This document shows positions 1 through 6,130 of a stretch of DNA of 6,130 bases, in pieces. The DNA lies in the NCBI GenBank assembly GCA_002399345.1, contig DHDL01000012.1:20944-27073 (forward strand). The letters run 5' to 3'. The first letter of the stretch is position 1. Each line of letters opens with the position of its first letter. Source of the DNA: Thermoanaerobacterales bacterium UBA4877. Lineage in GTDB: Bacteria; Bacillota; Thermoanaerobacteria; Thermoanaerobacterales; UBA4877. Position numbers and translations under genes: made by a program. A model generated the notes under the pieces. It had not been told where the DNA came from. It was given only the letters and a program-made list of their open reading frames with translations, and ran no database searches.

Positions 1-1146
1 CGGCCGCCGGGAGGGGGCAGGGGGAACTGGTTTTCTTACGTGCTGGTCGCAGTGGTTGCTTCACTGGTTACCAGCCTGGTGATGGCATACGTAGCTCCTA
101 CATACCTCTATGGCAAGGTAATTCCCATGCCGAAGAATCAAAACAATGTGGAGTACCAGAAAGTTCCCCATGTGGTCATACCCAAGAACGGCGAGTCCAA
201 TGTCGTTACGCTGGTTGCCCAAAAATCGTCTCCTGCAGTAGTAGGAGTGGTGACGGTGGAAGTAGGCATGGATTATTTTCTGCGGCCGGTGCAGCAGCAG
301 GGTGTGGGATCAGGATTTATTGTCGACCCCAATGGGTATATACTCACCAATAATCATGTTGCCAATCCGAAGTCGAAGGATATAAAGGTATATCTAGCCG
401 ACGGAAGAAGCATGAAGGCACGGGCGCTATGGAGTGACCCTTCGCTGGATATGTCCATCTTAAAGATTGATGCCGGCGGTCTGCCTGTGATTGATATGGG
501 CAATTCGGATGATATCGTGGTGGGCGAGCCCACCGTGGCCATAGGGAACCCCTTGGGGCTCAGGTTTCAGAGGACGGTAACATCCGGTATTGTAAGCGCT
601 GTAAACAGATCACTTCAGACAGACGAGGATGATGTGCTTGAAGACCTCATACAGACCGATGCCTCCATAAATCCCGGGAATTCCGGCGGGCCTCTCTTGA
701 ATGCGCAGGGGGAGGTAATAGGAATGAACACGGCGAAGGTGAGCTCGGCTGAAGGATTAGGTTTTTCCATACCGATAAATATAGCGAAACCCATATTAAA
801 GAAGATAATATCTACGGGTAAGTTTTCGCCGGCATATATGGGAGTAGTGGCCTATGATAAGGAGATAGCAGGCTATTATAACGAGAACGAGGATAAACAA
901 CTTAAGGACGGTGTGTATATAGAAGATGTTGAAAGAAACGGCCCGGCTGCAAAGGCAGGGATTAAGAAAGGGTGCATTGTCACAGAGGTGGAAGGTCAGA
1001 AGACAGGGAATATGATGCAGTTTAAGACAGTCATCTATGGCTATAATCCGGGTGATACGGTTACGGTGAAATATATTAATCCTGCCAGAAAACTTGTAAC
1101 TGCCAAGGCCACTTTAAGTTCGCACCCGTCGGGCGGTAAGCAATAA
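1..1146 (+). CDS. HtrA/DegP-type membrane-anchored serine protease with one PDZ domain (5' end outside window)
   Basis: Trypsin-like (S1C) envelope protease that degrades or refolds damaged proteins outside the cytoplasmic membrane. The frame is open to the first base, so the gene starts upstream; 381 residues are visible. A GTG at 40 is in frame but would begin inside the membrane segment, so it is an unlikely start. Numbering from the first codon: a Gly/Pro-rich cytoplasmic tail (1-10), one membrane anchor (about 11-31), a linker, then the protease domain. The catalytic triad is intact: His119 in TNNHVAN, Asp150 in SLDMSILK, Ser228 in GNSGGPLL. The GLGFSIPI strand typical of the family follows. 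A single PDZ domain (about 279-372, GPAAKAGIKKG) normally binds C-terminal peptides or controls activity. The anchor plus single PDZ matches Firmicute HtrA proteins rather than periplasmic two-PDZ DegP. Family is certain; the exact paralogue (HtrA, HtrB, YyxA) is not, so no symbol is given. The sir2 gene follows after 26 nt. Confidence 0.95.
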   Translation, partial: RPPGGGRGNWFSYVLVAVVASLVTSLVMAYVAPTYLYGKVIPMPKNQNNVEYQKVPHVVIPKNGESNVVTLVAQKSSPAVVGVVTVEVGMDYFLRPVQQQGVGSGFIVDPNGYILTNNHVANPKSKDIKVYLADGRSMKARALWSDPSLDMSILKIDAGGLPVIDMGNSDDIVVGEPTVAIGNPLGLRFQRTVTSGIVSAVNRSLQTDEDDVLEDLIQTDASINPGNSGGPLLNAQGEVIGMNTAKVSSAEGLGFSIPINIAKPILKKIISTGKFSPAYMGVVAYDKEIAGYYNENEDKQLKDGVYIEDVERNGPAAKAGIKKGCIVTEVEGQKTGNMMQFKTVIYGYNPGDTVTVKYINPARKLVTAKATLSSHPSGGKQ

Positions 1147-1172
1147 AAATATTCCAATGGGGGGTACTTATT

Positions 1173-1907
1173 ATGGATGATATAGAGAAAAGCAGTAAGC
1201 TCATAGAGGGCAGTAAATATGCTATGGTGCTAACCGGTGCAGGTCTATCCACAGAGAGCGGCATACCGGACTTCAGGAGTCCGGGGACTGGTCTTTGGGA
1301 GAAGATGGATCCCATGGAGGCACTTTCCGCAGATGTGCTAAACAACGATCCGGAGAAGTTTTATAAGCTGGGTTTTAAAATATTAAGAGGCATGGAAGAT
1401 GCCGAGCCCAATGATGCCCATGTCGTGCTTGCCAAGCTGGAAGAGAAAGGCTATGTAAAGGGAGTCATTACTCAAAATATCGATAACCTGCACTTTAAAG
1501 CGGGTTCTAAAAAGATATATGAGGTCCACGGAAATACACGGACAAGCCACTGCGTTAAGTGCCATGCAAAATATGACTTTAAGGAACTGGGAAGGCAGGT
1601 GGATTCCGGCATTAAGGTACCTAAGTGTAAGAAATGTGGAGGTATGCTGCGGCCGGACGTGGTTATGTTTGGTGACATGATGCCGCCTGATTTTCAGCGG
1701 GCGATGGAAGAGGCTCAAAAGGCGGACCTTCTAATTGTTATCGGATCCAGCCTGGAGGTCGCGCCGGTCTGTTACCTGCCCGGCATGGCGGACCATCTAA
1801 TTATAATAAACCTCACGTCCACCCCTTATGACAGGCAAGCGGACGCTGTTTTCCATGAAAAGGCGGGTACGGTAATGAATCAAATTGCAGACTGTATGTC
1901 TTTATAA
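1173..1907 (+). CDS. Sir2-family NAD-dependent protein deacylase (zinc-containing sirtuin)
   Basis: Cytoplasmic enzyme that removes acyl groups, usually acetyl, from protein lysines using NAD+, giving nicotinamide and O-acyl-ADP-ribose. The 244 residues are full length for a bacterial single-domain sirtuin. Motifs in order: NAD-binding GAGLSTESGIPDFR (22-35), TQNIDNLH (100-107), catalytic His119 in VHGN, zinc ligands Cys127/Cys130 and Cys152/Cys155, RPDVVMFGD (160-168), GSSLEV (191-196) and Asn213 in INLTS for the ribose/adenine side. All expected catalytic and metal residues are present. The Tyr-x-x-Arg pair that marks SIRT5/CobB-type desuccinylases is not seen in FYKLGFKILR (63-72), which favours deacetylase activity (inference). 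The ATG has a G-run (1159-1164) eight bases upstream as its ribosome site. No terminator lies between htrA and this gene, so cotranscription is likely. Bacterial homologues are called CobB, SrtN or NpdA; the substrate is unknown here. Confidence 0.96.
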   Translation: MDDIEKSSKLIEGSKYAMVLTGAGLSTESGIPDFRSPGTGLWEKMDPMEALSADVLNNDPEKFYKLGFKILRGMEDAEPNDAHVVLAKLEEKGYVKGVITQNIDNLHFKAGSKKIYEVHGNTRTSHCVKCHAKYDFKELGRQVDSGIKVPKCKKCGGMLRPDVVMFGDMMPPDFQRAMEEAQKADLLIVIGSSLEVAPVCYLPGMADHLIIINLTSTPYDRQADAVFHEKAGTVMNQIADCMSL

Positions 1908-1930
1908 CCGGTTATCCGGTTATTTTTTTT
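1904..1930 (+). terminator. Rho-independent terminator overlapping the sir2 stop codon
   Basis: Perfect 8-bp stem: ATAACCGG (1904-1911) pairs with CCGGTTAT (1916-1923) around a TTAT loop, followed directly by a run of eight T (1923-1930). The left arm contains the sir2 TAA stop (1905-1907), so translation ends inside the hairpin. It closes the htrA-sir2 unit and insulates it from the two-component genes. Confidence 0.9.
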
Positions 1931-2017
1931 ATTTGTTAAGAAAGATTTAATATTTGCATTGAGTTATACTTAAGATTTTGATGCTAACATTGTCTTGTGA
2001 GAATGTATAAGGGGGTG

Positions 2018-2026
2018 TGCTATAAT
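2018..2026 (+). promoter_or_regulatory. Extended -10 promoter for the two-component operon
   Basis: TGCTATAAT is a perfect extended -10 element (TG, one base, then consensus TATAAT at 2021-2026). No good -35 box sits at 17 bp (TGAGAA at 1998-2003); TTGTGA at 1995-2000 is 20 bp away. Extended -10 promoters of the vegetative sigma factor can work with a weak -35. Transcription would begin near G2033, giving a leader of about 25 nt before the TTG start at 2058 and excluding the GTG at 2031 as start codon. Confidence 0.7.
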
Positions 2027-2044
2027 ATGTGTGAGTTTATATAC

Positions 2045-2060
2045 AGGGGTGATATATTTG
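2045..2060 (+). promoter_or_regulatory. Ribosome binding site deciding the TTG start of the response regulator
   Basis: AGGGGTGAT (2045-2053) closely matches the end of the anti-SD complement (AGGAGGTGAT). The GG core ends eight bases before TTG 2058-2060. The in-frame GTG at 2049 lies inside this site and the GTG at 2031 lies at or before the predicted transcript start, so TTG 2058 is the best start. Confidence 0.75.
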
Positions 2061-2744
2061 AATATCCTGGTCTGCGATGACGACAGGGAGATTGTTGACG
2101 CCATAGGTATTTATTTAAATAATGATGGTTATACGGTATACAAGGCTTATAACGGACTGGATGCGCTTTCTGTATTAAAAGATAAGGCTGTGCACCTTAT
2201 CATACTGGATATAATGATGCCGCATATGGATGGTATTCAGGCCCTTATAAAGATCAGAAAGAATAAGAACATACCCGTAATCATGCTTTCTGCAAAAACG
2301 GAGAATATGGATAAAATAAACGGTCTTACGCTGGGGGCGGATGACTATGTGACCAAGCCCTTTGACCCTCTGGAGCTTATCGCGCGGGTAAAGTCACAGC
2401 TACGTAGGTATACGACGCTGGGCAGCATGGAGAATAAGGAAAATGTATTTACTACGGGCGGCCTGGTCATAGACGACGAGCGCAAAAGAGTTACGGTGGA
2501 TGGGGAAGAGGTAAGGCTGACTCCTGTTCAGTATAAGATACTTAGACTTCTCACCGCCAATGCGGGAAGGGTGTTTTCCATTGACGAGATATACGAGAAG
2601 GTATGGGAAGAGGCTGCCTTTAACCCTGAGAATACGGTGGCAGTTCACATAAGGAAGATAAGGGAAAAGATTGAGATAAACCCTAGAGAGCCAAAATATC
2701 TGAAGGTGGTGTGGGGGATTGGATACAAGGTCGAAAAGTTATAG
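2058..2744 (+). CDS. OmpR/PhoB-family response regulator, VanR-like
   Basis: Cytoplasmic DNA-binding regulator switched by phosphorylation from the adjacent kinase. From TTG 2058 the protein has 228 residues, normal for the family, and begins MNILVCDDD, the usual receiver start; the longer in-frame GTG start at 2031 would add nine residues with no family counterpart. Receiver domain 1-115: acidic Asp7/Asp8, phospho-acceptor Asp51 in LDIMMP, Ser78, Tyr97 and Lys100 in KPF. After a linker, the winged-helix domain (about 130-226) has LTPVQYKIL, the recognition helix around 192-205 (NTVAVHIRKIREKI) and the closing VWGIGYK. The receiver end (LIARVKSQLRRY) and the C-terminus strongly resemble VanR of the vancomycin system (from memory). 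No van resistance genes are visible, and VanR-like regulators are common in Clostridia, so glycopeptide resistance should not be assumed. The target genes are unknown; self-regulation is plausible. Confidence 0.94.
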   Translation: MNILVCDDDREIVDAIGIYLNNDGYTVYKAYNGLDALSVLKDKAVHLIILDIMMPHMDGIQALIKIRKNKNIPVIMLSAKTENMDKINGLTLGADDYVTKPFDPLELIARVKSQLRRYTTLGSMENKENVFTTGGLVIDDERKRVTVDGEEVRLTPVQYKILRLLTANAGRVFSIDEIYEKVWEEAAFNPENTVAVHIRKIREKIEINPREPKYLKVVWGIGYKVEKL

Positions 2745-4653
2745 TCATTCGGTCGCAACCAAGATCATCGTATTTGCTCTTGTGATAATATGCTTTACCG
2801 GTACCTTGGTAGAATCTTTAAATATGCTGAGTGGGGATCATGAAATTTTTCGCGAGAAGAGCTACTTTGAAAGCAACCGCTTTATGAAGGACAGCAGTGA
2901 TATAATCGGCCTGCTTGCCAATCGAACGGTGAAAATCAATAATGTGTCTGCAGGGCAGACAGCCGGCGAAGACGTTGATGACAATGTGTTCAGCAAACGT
3001 ATGAGTGCGTACGACGAAGTGGTATATTATGCAAGTTACAATGGGACGGTTACTACCAACACCAACAAGGGAGCAAACGGGAGATATTTTCACTCATTTC
3101 CTGCTTATATACTGGCCGACGGCCTGGCCTCCGGGGATATGGTTGATATCGAAACCTTCCCGCGGGAGATCAATGACAGCAATGTACATTACCGACTGGC
3201 TGACGCCGTAAGTAAACTACAGGGAACGGATGGAAAGGTATACGTTGCGTTTACCGATGACTTCCTTAAGCCCCGTATGGCGGAATGGAAAAAGGAGAAG
3301 GCCGGCGCGACGAAAAGAGCACGGCTGCTGCTGGCTTTTATCATTGGACTGATGGCGTCCTTCATATATCTTGTGACGGTTACCGGCAAGGTTTCCTTTA
3401 ATGATAAAGAAATACATTTAAGCGGGATGGACGGTATGTATAATGACATTAAAATACTACTGTGCATCGGTCTTATTGCAATTTGGTTTATATTGGGAGA
3501 AGGCTTTAACTTTACCTCGGAGGCGCTGGTGCCGGAGATTGTGTTTATCTCTGTGCCCGGGCTTATGCTAGTGCTTTCTCTGACTAGGCATATAAAAAAA
3601 GGGACATTCTATAAGCATTCGCTTATTTATGCTCTATGCAACAGAGTATATGTGGTAATTAAAAAATCCTTGGACAGCGGTGATACCGGCCGCAAGGTTA
3701 CCTTGGCCATAATAATTGGCATACTGATTTATACACTGCTTATACATGCTACCCGTTCCTTTTTCCCGGTGGTTATGGCTGTCGGGTTATGGTTTGTTTT
3801 AAAAAAGGCAAATGATTTTGTTACTATAAGAACTGGAACGGAGAAAATAAGAAACGGTGAATTAGAATACAAGATAGAGACGGATGACGAGGGCGAGCTT
3901 AAAAAACTGGCCGATGATATAAACAGTATGGCGGAAGGGCTTAACAGTGCGGTGGAGGATGCGGTAAAGAGCGAACGGCTGAAAACCGAGCTTATCACGA
4001 ATGTCTCCCACGACATAAGGACACCGCTCACGTCTATTATTACCTATGTAGATTTGCTTAAAAACGATAAAGATAAGTCTAAAGCCGAAGGTTATATAGA
4101 TATAATTGAACAAAAGGCGCAGCGGCTGAAGGTGTTGACGGACGAACTGTTTGATGCGTCCAAGGCTGCCAGCGGAGATCTTCCAGTAAACTATGAGAAG
4201 ATAAATATTGCTGCTCTTATGAAGCAAGGTCTGGGTGAGATCAATGACAGGATTGAAGAGTCCGGACTGGATTTCAGATTAAATATACCGGATGATAACC
4301 TATACATTAAGGCTGATGGAAACCTCATGTGGCGGGCGATAGAAAATCTTTTGTCAAACATATTTAAATATGCCTTGGCTGATTCCAGGGTTTATTTGGA
4401 TATAACAGAGTGGGGGGACAATGTTTGCTTGGTGCTTAAAAATGTCTCCGCGGCTGAGCTCAATATATCACCTGACGAGCTTATGGAGAGGTTTACAAGA
4501 GGGGATGAATCCCGTAGCACCCAGGGCAGCGGCCTGGGGTTATCCATTGCTAAGAGCCTTGTTGAGATTCAGGGCGGCAGTTTTAAAATAGAGATAGACG
4601 GTGATCTTTTCAAAGCTATAATTATAATGCCAAAAGATCAAGACGCAGAGTAA
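2719..4653 (+). CDS. Six-transmembrane sensor histidine kinase, partner of the upstream regulator
   Basis: Membrane sensor kinase that autophosphorylates on His and passes phosphate to the regulator encoded upstream. It has 644 residues from TTG 2719, which overlaps the regulator gene by 26 nt; AAGGTGGT (2703-2710) lies eight bases before it. The next in-frame ATG (residue 36) would remove the first membrane segment. Predicted layout: TM1 15-37; extracytoplasmic region about 38-202; TM2 203-223; TM3 246-264; TM4 272-290; a basic cytoplasmic loop 291-326; TM5 327-345; TM6 348-361; a HAMP-like linker about 362-410; the DHp helix with His431 in NVSHDIRTPLTS; and an ATPase domain with N box Asn543/Asn547, F box ERFTRGDESR and G2 box GSGLGL (603-608). 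The usual G1 box DxGxG is replaced by KNVS around Asn575, as in VanS-type kinases (KNTG, from memory), so activity is still expected. Kinase assignment is firm; the ligand is unknown and membrane boundaries were judged by eye. Confidence 0.94.
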   Translation: MDTRSKSYSHSVATKIIVFALVIICFTGTLVESLNMLSGDHEIFREKSYFESNRFMKDSSDIIGLLANRTVKINNVSAGQTAGEDVDDNVFSKRMSAYDEVVYYASYNGTVTTNTNKGANGRYFHSFPAYILADGLASGDMVDIETFPREINDSNVHYRLADAVSKLQGTDGKVYVAFTDDFLKPRMAEWKKEKAGATKRARLLLAFIIGLMASFIYLVTVTGKVSFNDKEIHLSGMDGMYNDIKILLCIGLIAIWFILGEGFNFTSEALVPEIVFISVPGLMLVLSLTRHIKKGTFYKHSLIYALCNRVYVVIKKSLDSGDTGRKVTLAIIIGILIYTLLIHATRSFFPVVMAVGLWFVLKKANDFVTIRTGTEKIRNGELEYKIETDDEGELKKLADDINSMAEGLNSAVEDAVKSERLKTELITNVSHDIRTPLTSIITYVDLLKNDKDKSKAEGYIDIIEQKAQRLKVLTDELFDASKAASGDLPVNYEKINIAALMKQGLGEINDRIEESGLDFRLNIPDDNLYIKADGNLMWRAIENLLSNIFKYALADSRVYLDITEWGDNVCLVLKNVSAAELNISPDELMERFTRGDESRSTQGSGLGLSIAKSLVEIQGGSFKIEIDGDLFKAIIIMPKDQDAE

Positions 4654-4692
4654 TGCTGTTTCCAGATCTGCCGCCTTGCCTTGCACATTAAT

Positions 4693-4721
4693 GGTGATCT
4701 CTTTGTGGATCGCCTTTTTTT
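4693..4721 (+). terminator. Rho-independent terminator after the histidine kinase gene
   Basis: GGTGATC (4693-4699) pairs with GATCGCC (4708-4714), seven pairs including one T-G wobble, around an eight-base loop, followed by seven T (4715-4721). It lies 40 nt after the kinase stop and ends the two-component operon before tex. Confidence 0.85.
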
Positions 4722-4741
4722 ATGTAAATTGACTTATGGTT

Positions 4742-4747
4742 TATAAT
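4742..4747 (+). promoter_or_regulatory. Possible -10 element for tex
   Basis: A consensus TATAAT lies 37 nt before the tex ATG and just after the terminator, where a promoter is needed. No convincing -35 stands 16-18 bp upstream (that stretch is the terminator T-run, TTTATG at 4719-4724), and there is no TGn extension. The good-looking TTGACT at 4729-4734 is only 7 bp away, too close to pair with it. Confidence 0.4.
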
Positions 4748-4773
4748 GGGTGTTAGTTGATTTTGCTTAAATG

Positions 4774-4787
4774 AGGGGTGCGCTATG
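4774..4787 (+). promoter_or_regulatory. Ribosome binding site of tex
   Basis: AGGGGTG (4774-4780) is followed after four bases by ATG 4785-4787. It is the same SD variant as before the response regulator and supports this start, which also gives the standard Tex N-terminus MDITLKLAKEF. Confidence 0.75.
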
Positions 4788-6130
4788 GATATTACACTAA
4801 AGCTGGCGAAGGAATTTGACAAGCGGCCGGGCCGGGTGGCCGAGACGATAAAACTTATTGATGCGGGCAACACCATTCCCTTTATAGCCCGTTACAGGAA
4901 GGAGGCTACCGGCGGCATGTCCGATGAGGTCTTAAGGGACCTCTTTGACAGACTGACATACCTCAGAAACCTTGAGTCACGTAAGCAGGAGATAATTAGG
5001 CTAGTAGGCGAACAGGGAAAACTCACGGGGGATTTAAAAAAGGAGATAGAACGGGCGGAAGTGCTGCAGAGGCTGGAGGATTTATATCGGCCCTTCCGGC
5101 CTAAACGCAGGACGAGGGCTGCCAAGGCAGAGGAGAAAGGCTTAAAACCGCTGGCGGAGGTAATCCTAAAGCAGGAAACGGATGCGGTGCCGGAGGAGCT
5201 GGCCTGGCCGTACGTTAATCCGGAGTTTAAGGTGGATAATGTGCAGGATGCCCTGTCGGGCGCATGCGACATCATTGCCGAGATTGTATCGGACAATGCG
5301 GTGTATCGGGAAAAGATAAGGGGTATCTTCTTTGATGAAGGATTAGTAATAAGTAAAGCGGCGAACAGCGAGGAGGAGACCGTATATGAGATGTATTATG
5401 ATTTTTCACAGCCGGTCAGGAAAATTGCCAATCACCGTGTCCTTGCCATCGACAGGGGTGTCAGGGAAAAGAAACTGAAGATGAGCATAGATGTTCCCGA
5501 TGAGAGGATCCTTTCATACCTCAAAGAAAAGGTGATTCTCAATGAAAAGGCAACAGCTCATATACTGGGGGAGTCTATAGAGGATTCATATAGCAGGCTG
5601 ATAGCACCCTCCATTAAGAGGGAGGTTTGGTCTGCTCTTACCGAGCGGGCACAGACTGATGCCATTAAGGTTTTTTCAAAGAACACGCAGGCCCTTCTAA
5701 TGACACCGCCGGTAAAAGAGGTAAGGGTGCTTGCCATAGATCCGGGATACAGAACGGGCTGCAAGCTGGCCGTGCTGGACGAGACAGGCAAATTACTAGA
5801 TTATGACACGATATACCCGACTAAGCCGCACAGCAAGGTGGGTGAGTCCAAGAATACCATGAAGTCTCTCATAGAAAAGCATAATGTGGATTTGATATCC
5901 ATAGGAAATGGAACAGCTTCCCGAGAGACCGAGGCGGTGGTATCAGATATGCTTAAAGAGATGGATAGAAAGATCTATTATACGTTTGTCAGTGAGGCGG
6001 GAGCTTCGGTGTATTCGGCATCCAAGCTGGCCTCGGAGGAGTATCCGGATATAGATGTCTCCATAAGGGGTGCCATCTCCATAGGACGCAGGCTGCAGGA
6101 CCCGCTGGCCGAACTGGTAAAGATTGATCC
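4785..6130 (+). CDS. tex: Tex-family RNA-binding transcription accessory protein (3' end outside window)
   Basis: Conserved cytoplasmic nucleic-acid-binding protein, related to eukaryotic Spt6, that associates with transcription or RNA and was first linked to toxin gene expression in Bordetella. The frame stays open for 448 codons to the right edge with no frameshift; Firmicute Tex proteins are roughly 700-730 residues, so about a third is missing. The N-terminal helical region has the family signature around AGNTIPFIARYRKEATGG (about 27-45) and LEDLYRPFRPKRRTRA. A YqgF/RuvC-like fold begins near residue 313 with VRVLAIDPGYRTGC, followed by SIGNGTASRETE and the RGAISIGRRLQDPLAELVKID segment that leads into the helix-hairpin-helix part. 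The last HhH elements and the C-terminal S1 RNA-binding domain would lie beyond the window. It appears to be its own transcription unit, since a terminator precedes it. Family assignment is very secure; its specific role in this organism is not known. Confidence 0.96.
   Translation, partial: MDITLKLAKEFDKRPGRVAETIKLIDAGNTIPFIARYRKEATGGMSDEVLRDLFDRLTYLRNLESRKQEIIRLVGEQGKLTGDLKKEIERAEVLQRLEDLYRPFRPKRRTRAAKAEEKGLKPLAEVILKQETDAVPEELAWPYVNPEFKVDNVQDALSGACDIIAEIVSDNAVYREKIRGIFFDEGLVISKAANSEEETVYEMYYDFSQPVRKIANHRVLAIDRGVREKKLKMSIDVPDERILSYLKEKVILNEKATAHILGESIEDSYSRLIAPSIKREVWSALTERAQTDAIKVFSKNTQALLMTPPVKEVRVLAIDPGYRTGCKLAVLDETGKLLDYDTIYPTKPHSKVGESKNTMKSLIEKHNVDLISIGNGTASRETEAVVSDMLKEMDRKIYYTFVSEAGASVYSASKLASEEYPDIDVSIRGAISIGRRLQDPLAELVKID

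Noticed and set aside
40..42. GTG as the start codon of the htrA gene
   Set aside because: The frame is open to base 1 and this start would fall inside the membrane anchor without a cytoplasmic tail or ribosome site; the gene most likely begins upstream of the window.
1936..1978. AAGATTT/TTAAGA repeats (1942-1948 and 1972-1978) upstream of the response regulator as an autoregulatory operator
   Set aside because: Two 7-base matches 30 bp apart in AT-rich DNA are expected by chance, and the spacing differs from the usual 10-11 bp tandem sites of OmpR-family regulators.
3862..4227. 121-residue reverse-strand open frame
   Set aside because: It is antisense to the most conserved part of the kinase (linker and DHp helix), with no ribosome site or motif of its own.
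2058..4653. A vancomycin-resistance (vanRS) regulatory pair
   Set aside because: The regulator and the kinase G1 box look VanRS-like, but no vanH, ligase or dipeptidase gene is present and the kinase has six membrane segments rather than two. VanR-like regulators are widespread in Clostridia.
4729..4734. TTGACT as a -35 box for tex
   Set aside because: It is only 7 bp from TATAAT, and the hexamer at the correct 17-bp distance (GTTAGT, 4752-4757) is a poor -10.
4892..5296. 134-residue reverse-strand open frame
   Set aside because: It lies wholly inside tex, whose + strand frame is open and clearly homologous; the reverse product is Ser-rich with no recognisable motif.

Overview
The window reads as ordinary chromosomal DNA of a Gram-positive, probably clostridial (Firmicutes), bacterium of intermediate GC. 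This is inferred from strong SD sequences of the AGGGGTG type, TTG start codons, compact rho-independent terminators, and the style of the proteins: a membrane-anchored HtrA with a Gly/Pro-rich N-terminus, a VanR-like response regulator, and a multi-pass kinase with the clostridial-style NVSHDIRTPLTS motif. The species cannot be named. All five genes lie on the + strand, and there is no gene-free stretch over 300 bases.

Layout. (1) 1-1146: the 3' part of an HtrA/DegP-type membrane-anchored serine protease whose start lies upstream of the window. (2) 1173-1907: a complete zinc-type Sir2 NAD-dependent protein deacylase, 26 nt after htrA and probably cotranscribed with it. A strong hairpin terminator overlaps its stop codon and closes this unit. 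(3) 2018-2721: an extended -10 promoter followed by an OmpR/VanR-type response regulator, best started at TTG 2058. (4) 2719-4653: a six-transmembrane sensor histidine kinase overlapping the regulator by 26 nt, also with a TTG start, followed by a second terminator at 4693-4721. (5) 4785-6130: the N-terminal two thirds of a Tex-family RNA-binding/transcription accessory protein, running off the right edge.

How they fit. There appear to be three transcription units: htrA-sir2, the two-component pair, and tex. The two-component pair is a self-contained sensor-regulator operon. Its extracytoplasmic domain (about 165 residues) and extra membrane segments suggest an envelope or small-molecule signal, but no target gene can be read from the window. 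HtrA handles misfolded envelope proteins, so a link to the adjacent sensor is imaginable, but the terminator after sir2 separates the two units and no shared operator was seen.

I found no mobile element, CRISPR array, RNA gene, phage gene or new defence-type system. The most informative points are the promoter-based correction of the regulator start, the kinase's non-canonical ATP-binding G1 box, its unclassified sensor region, and the htrA-sir2 pairing.
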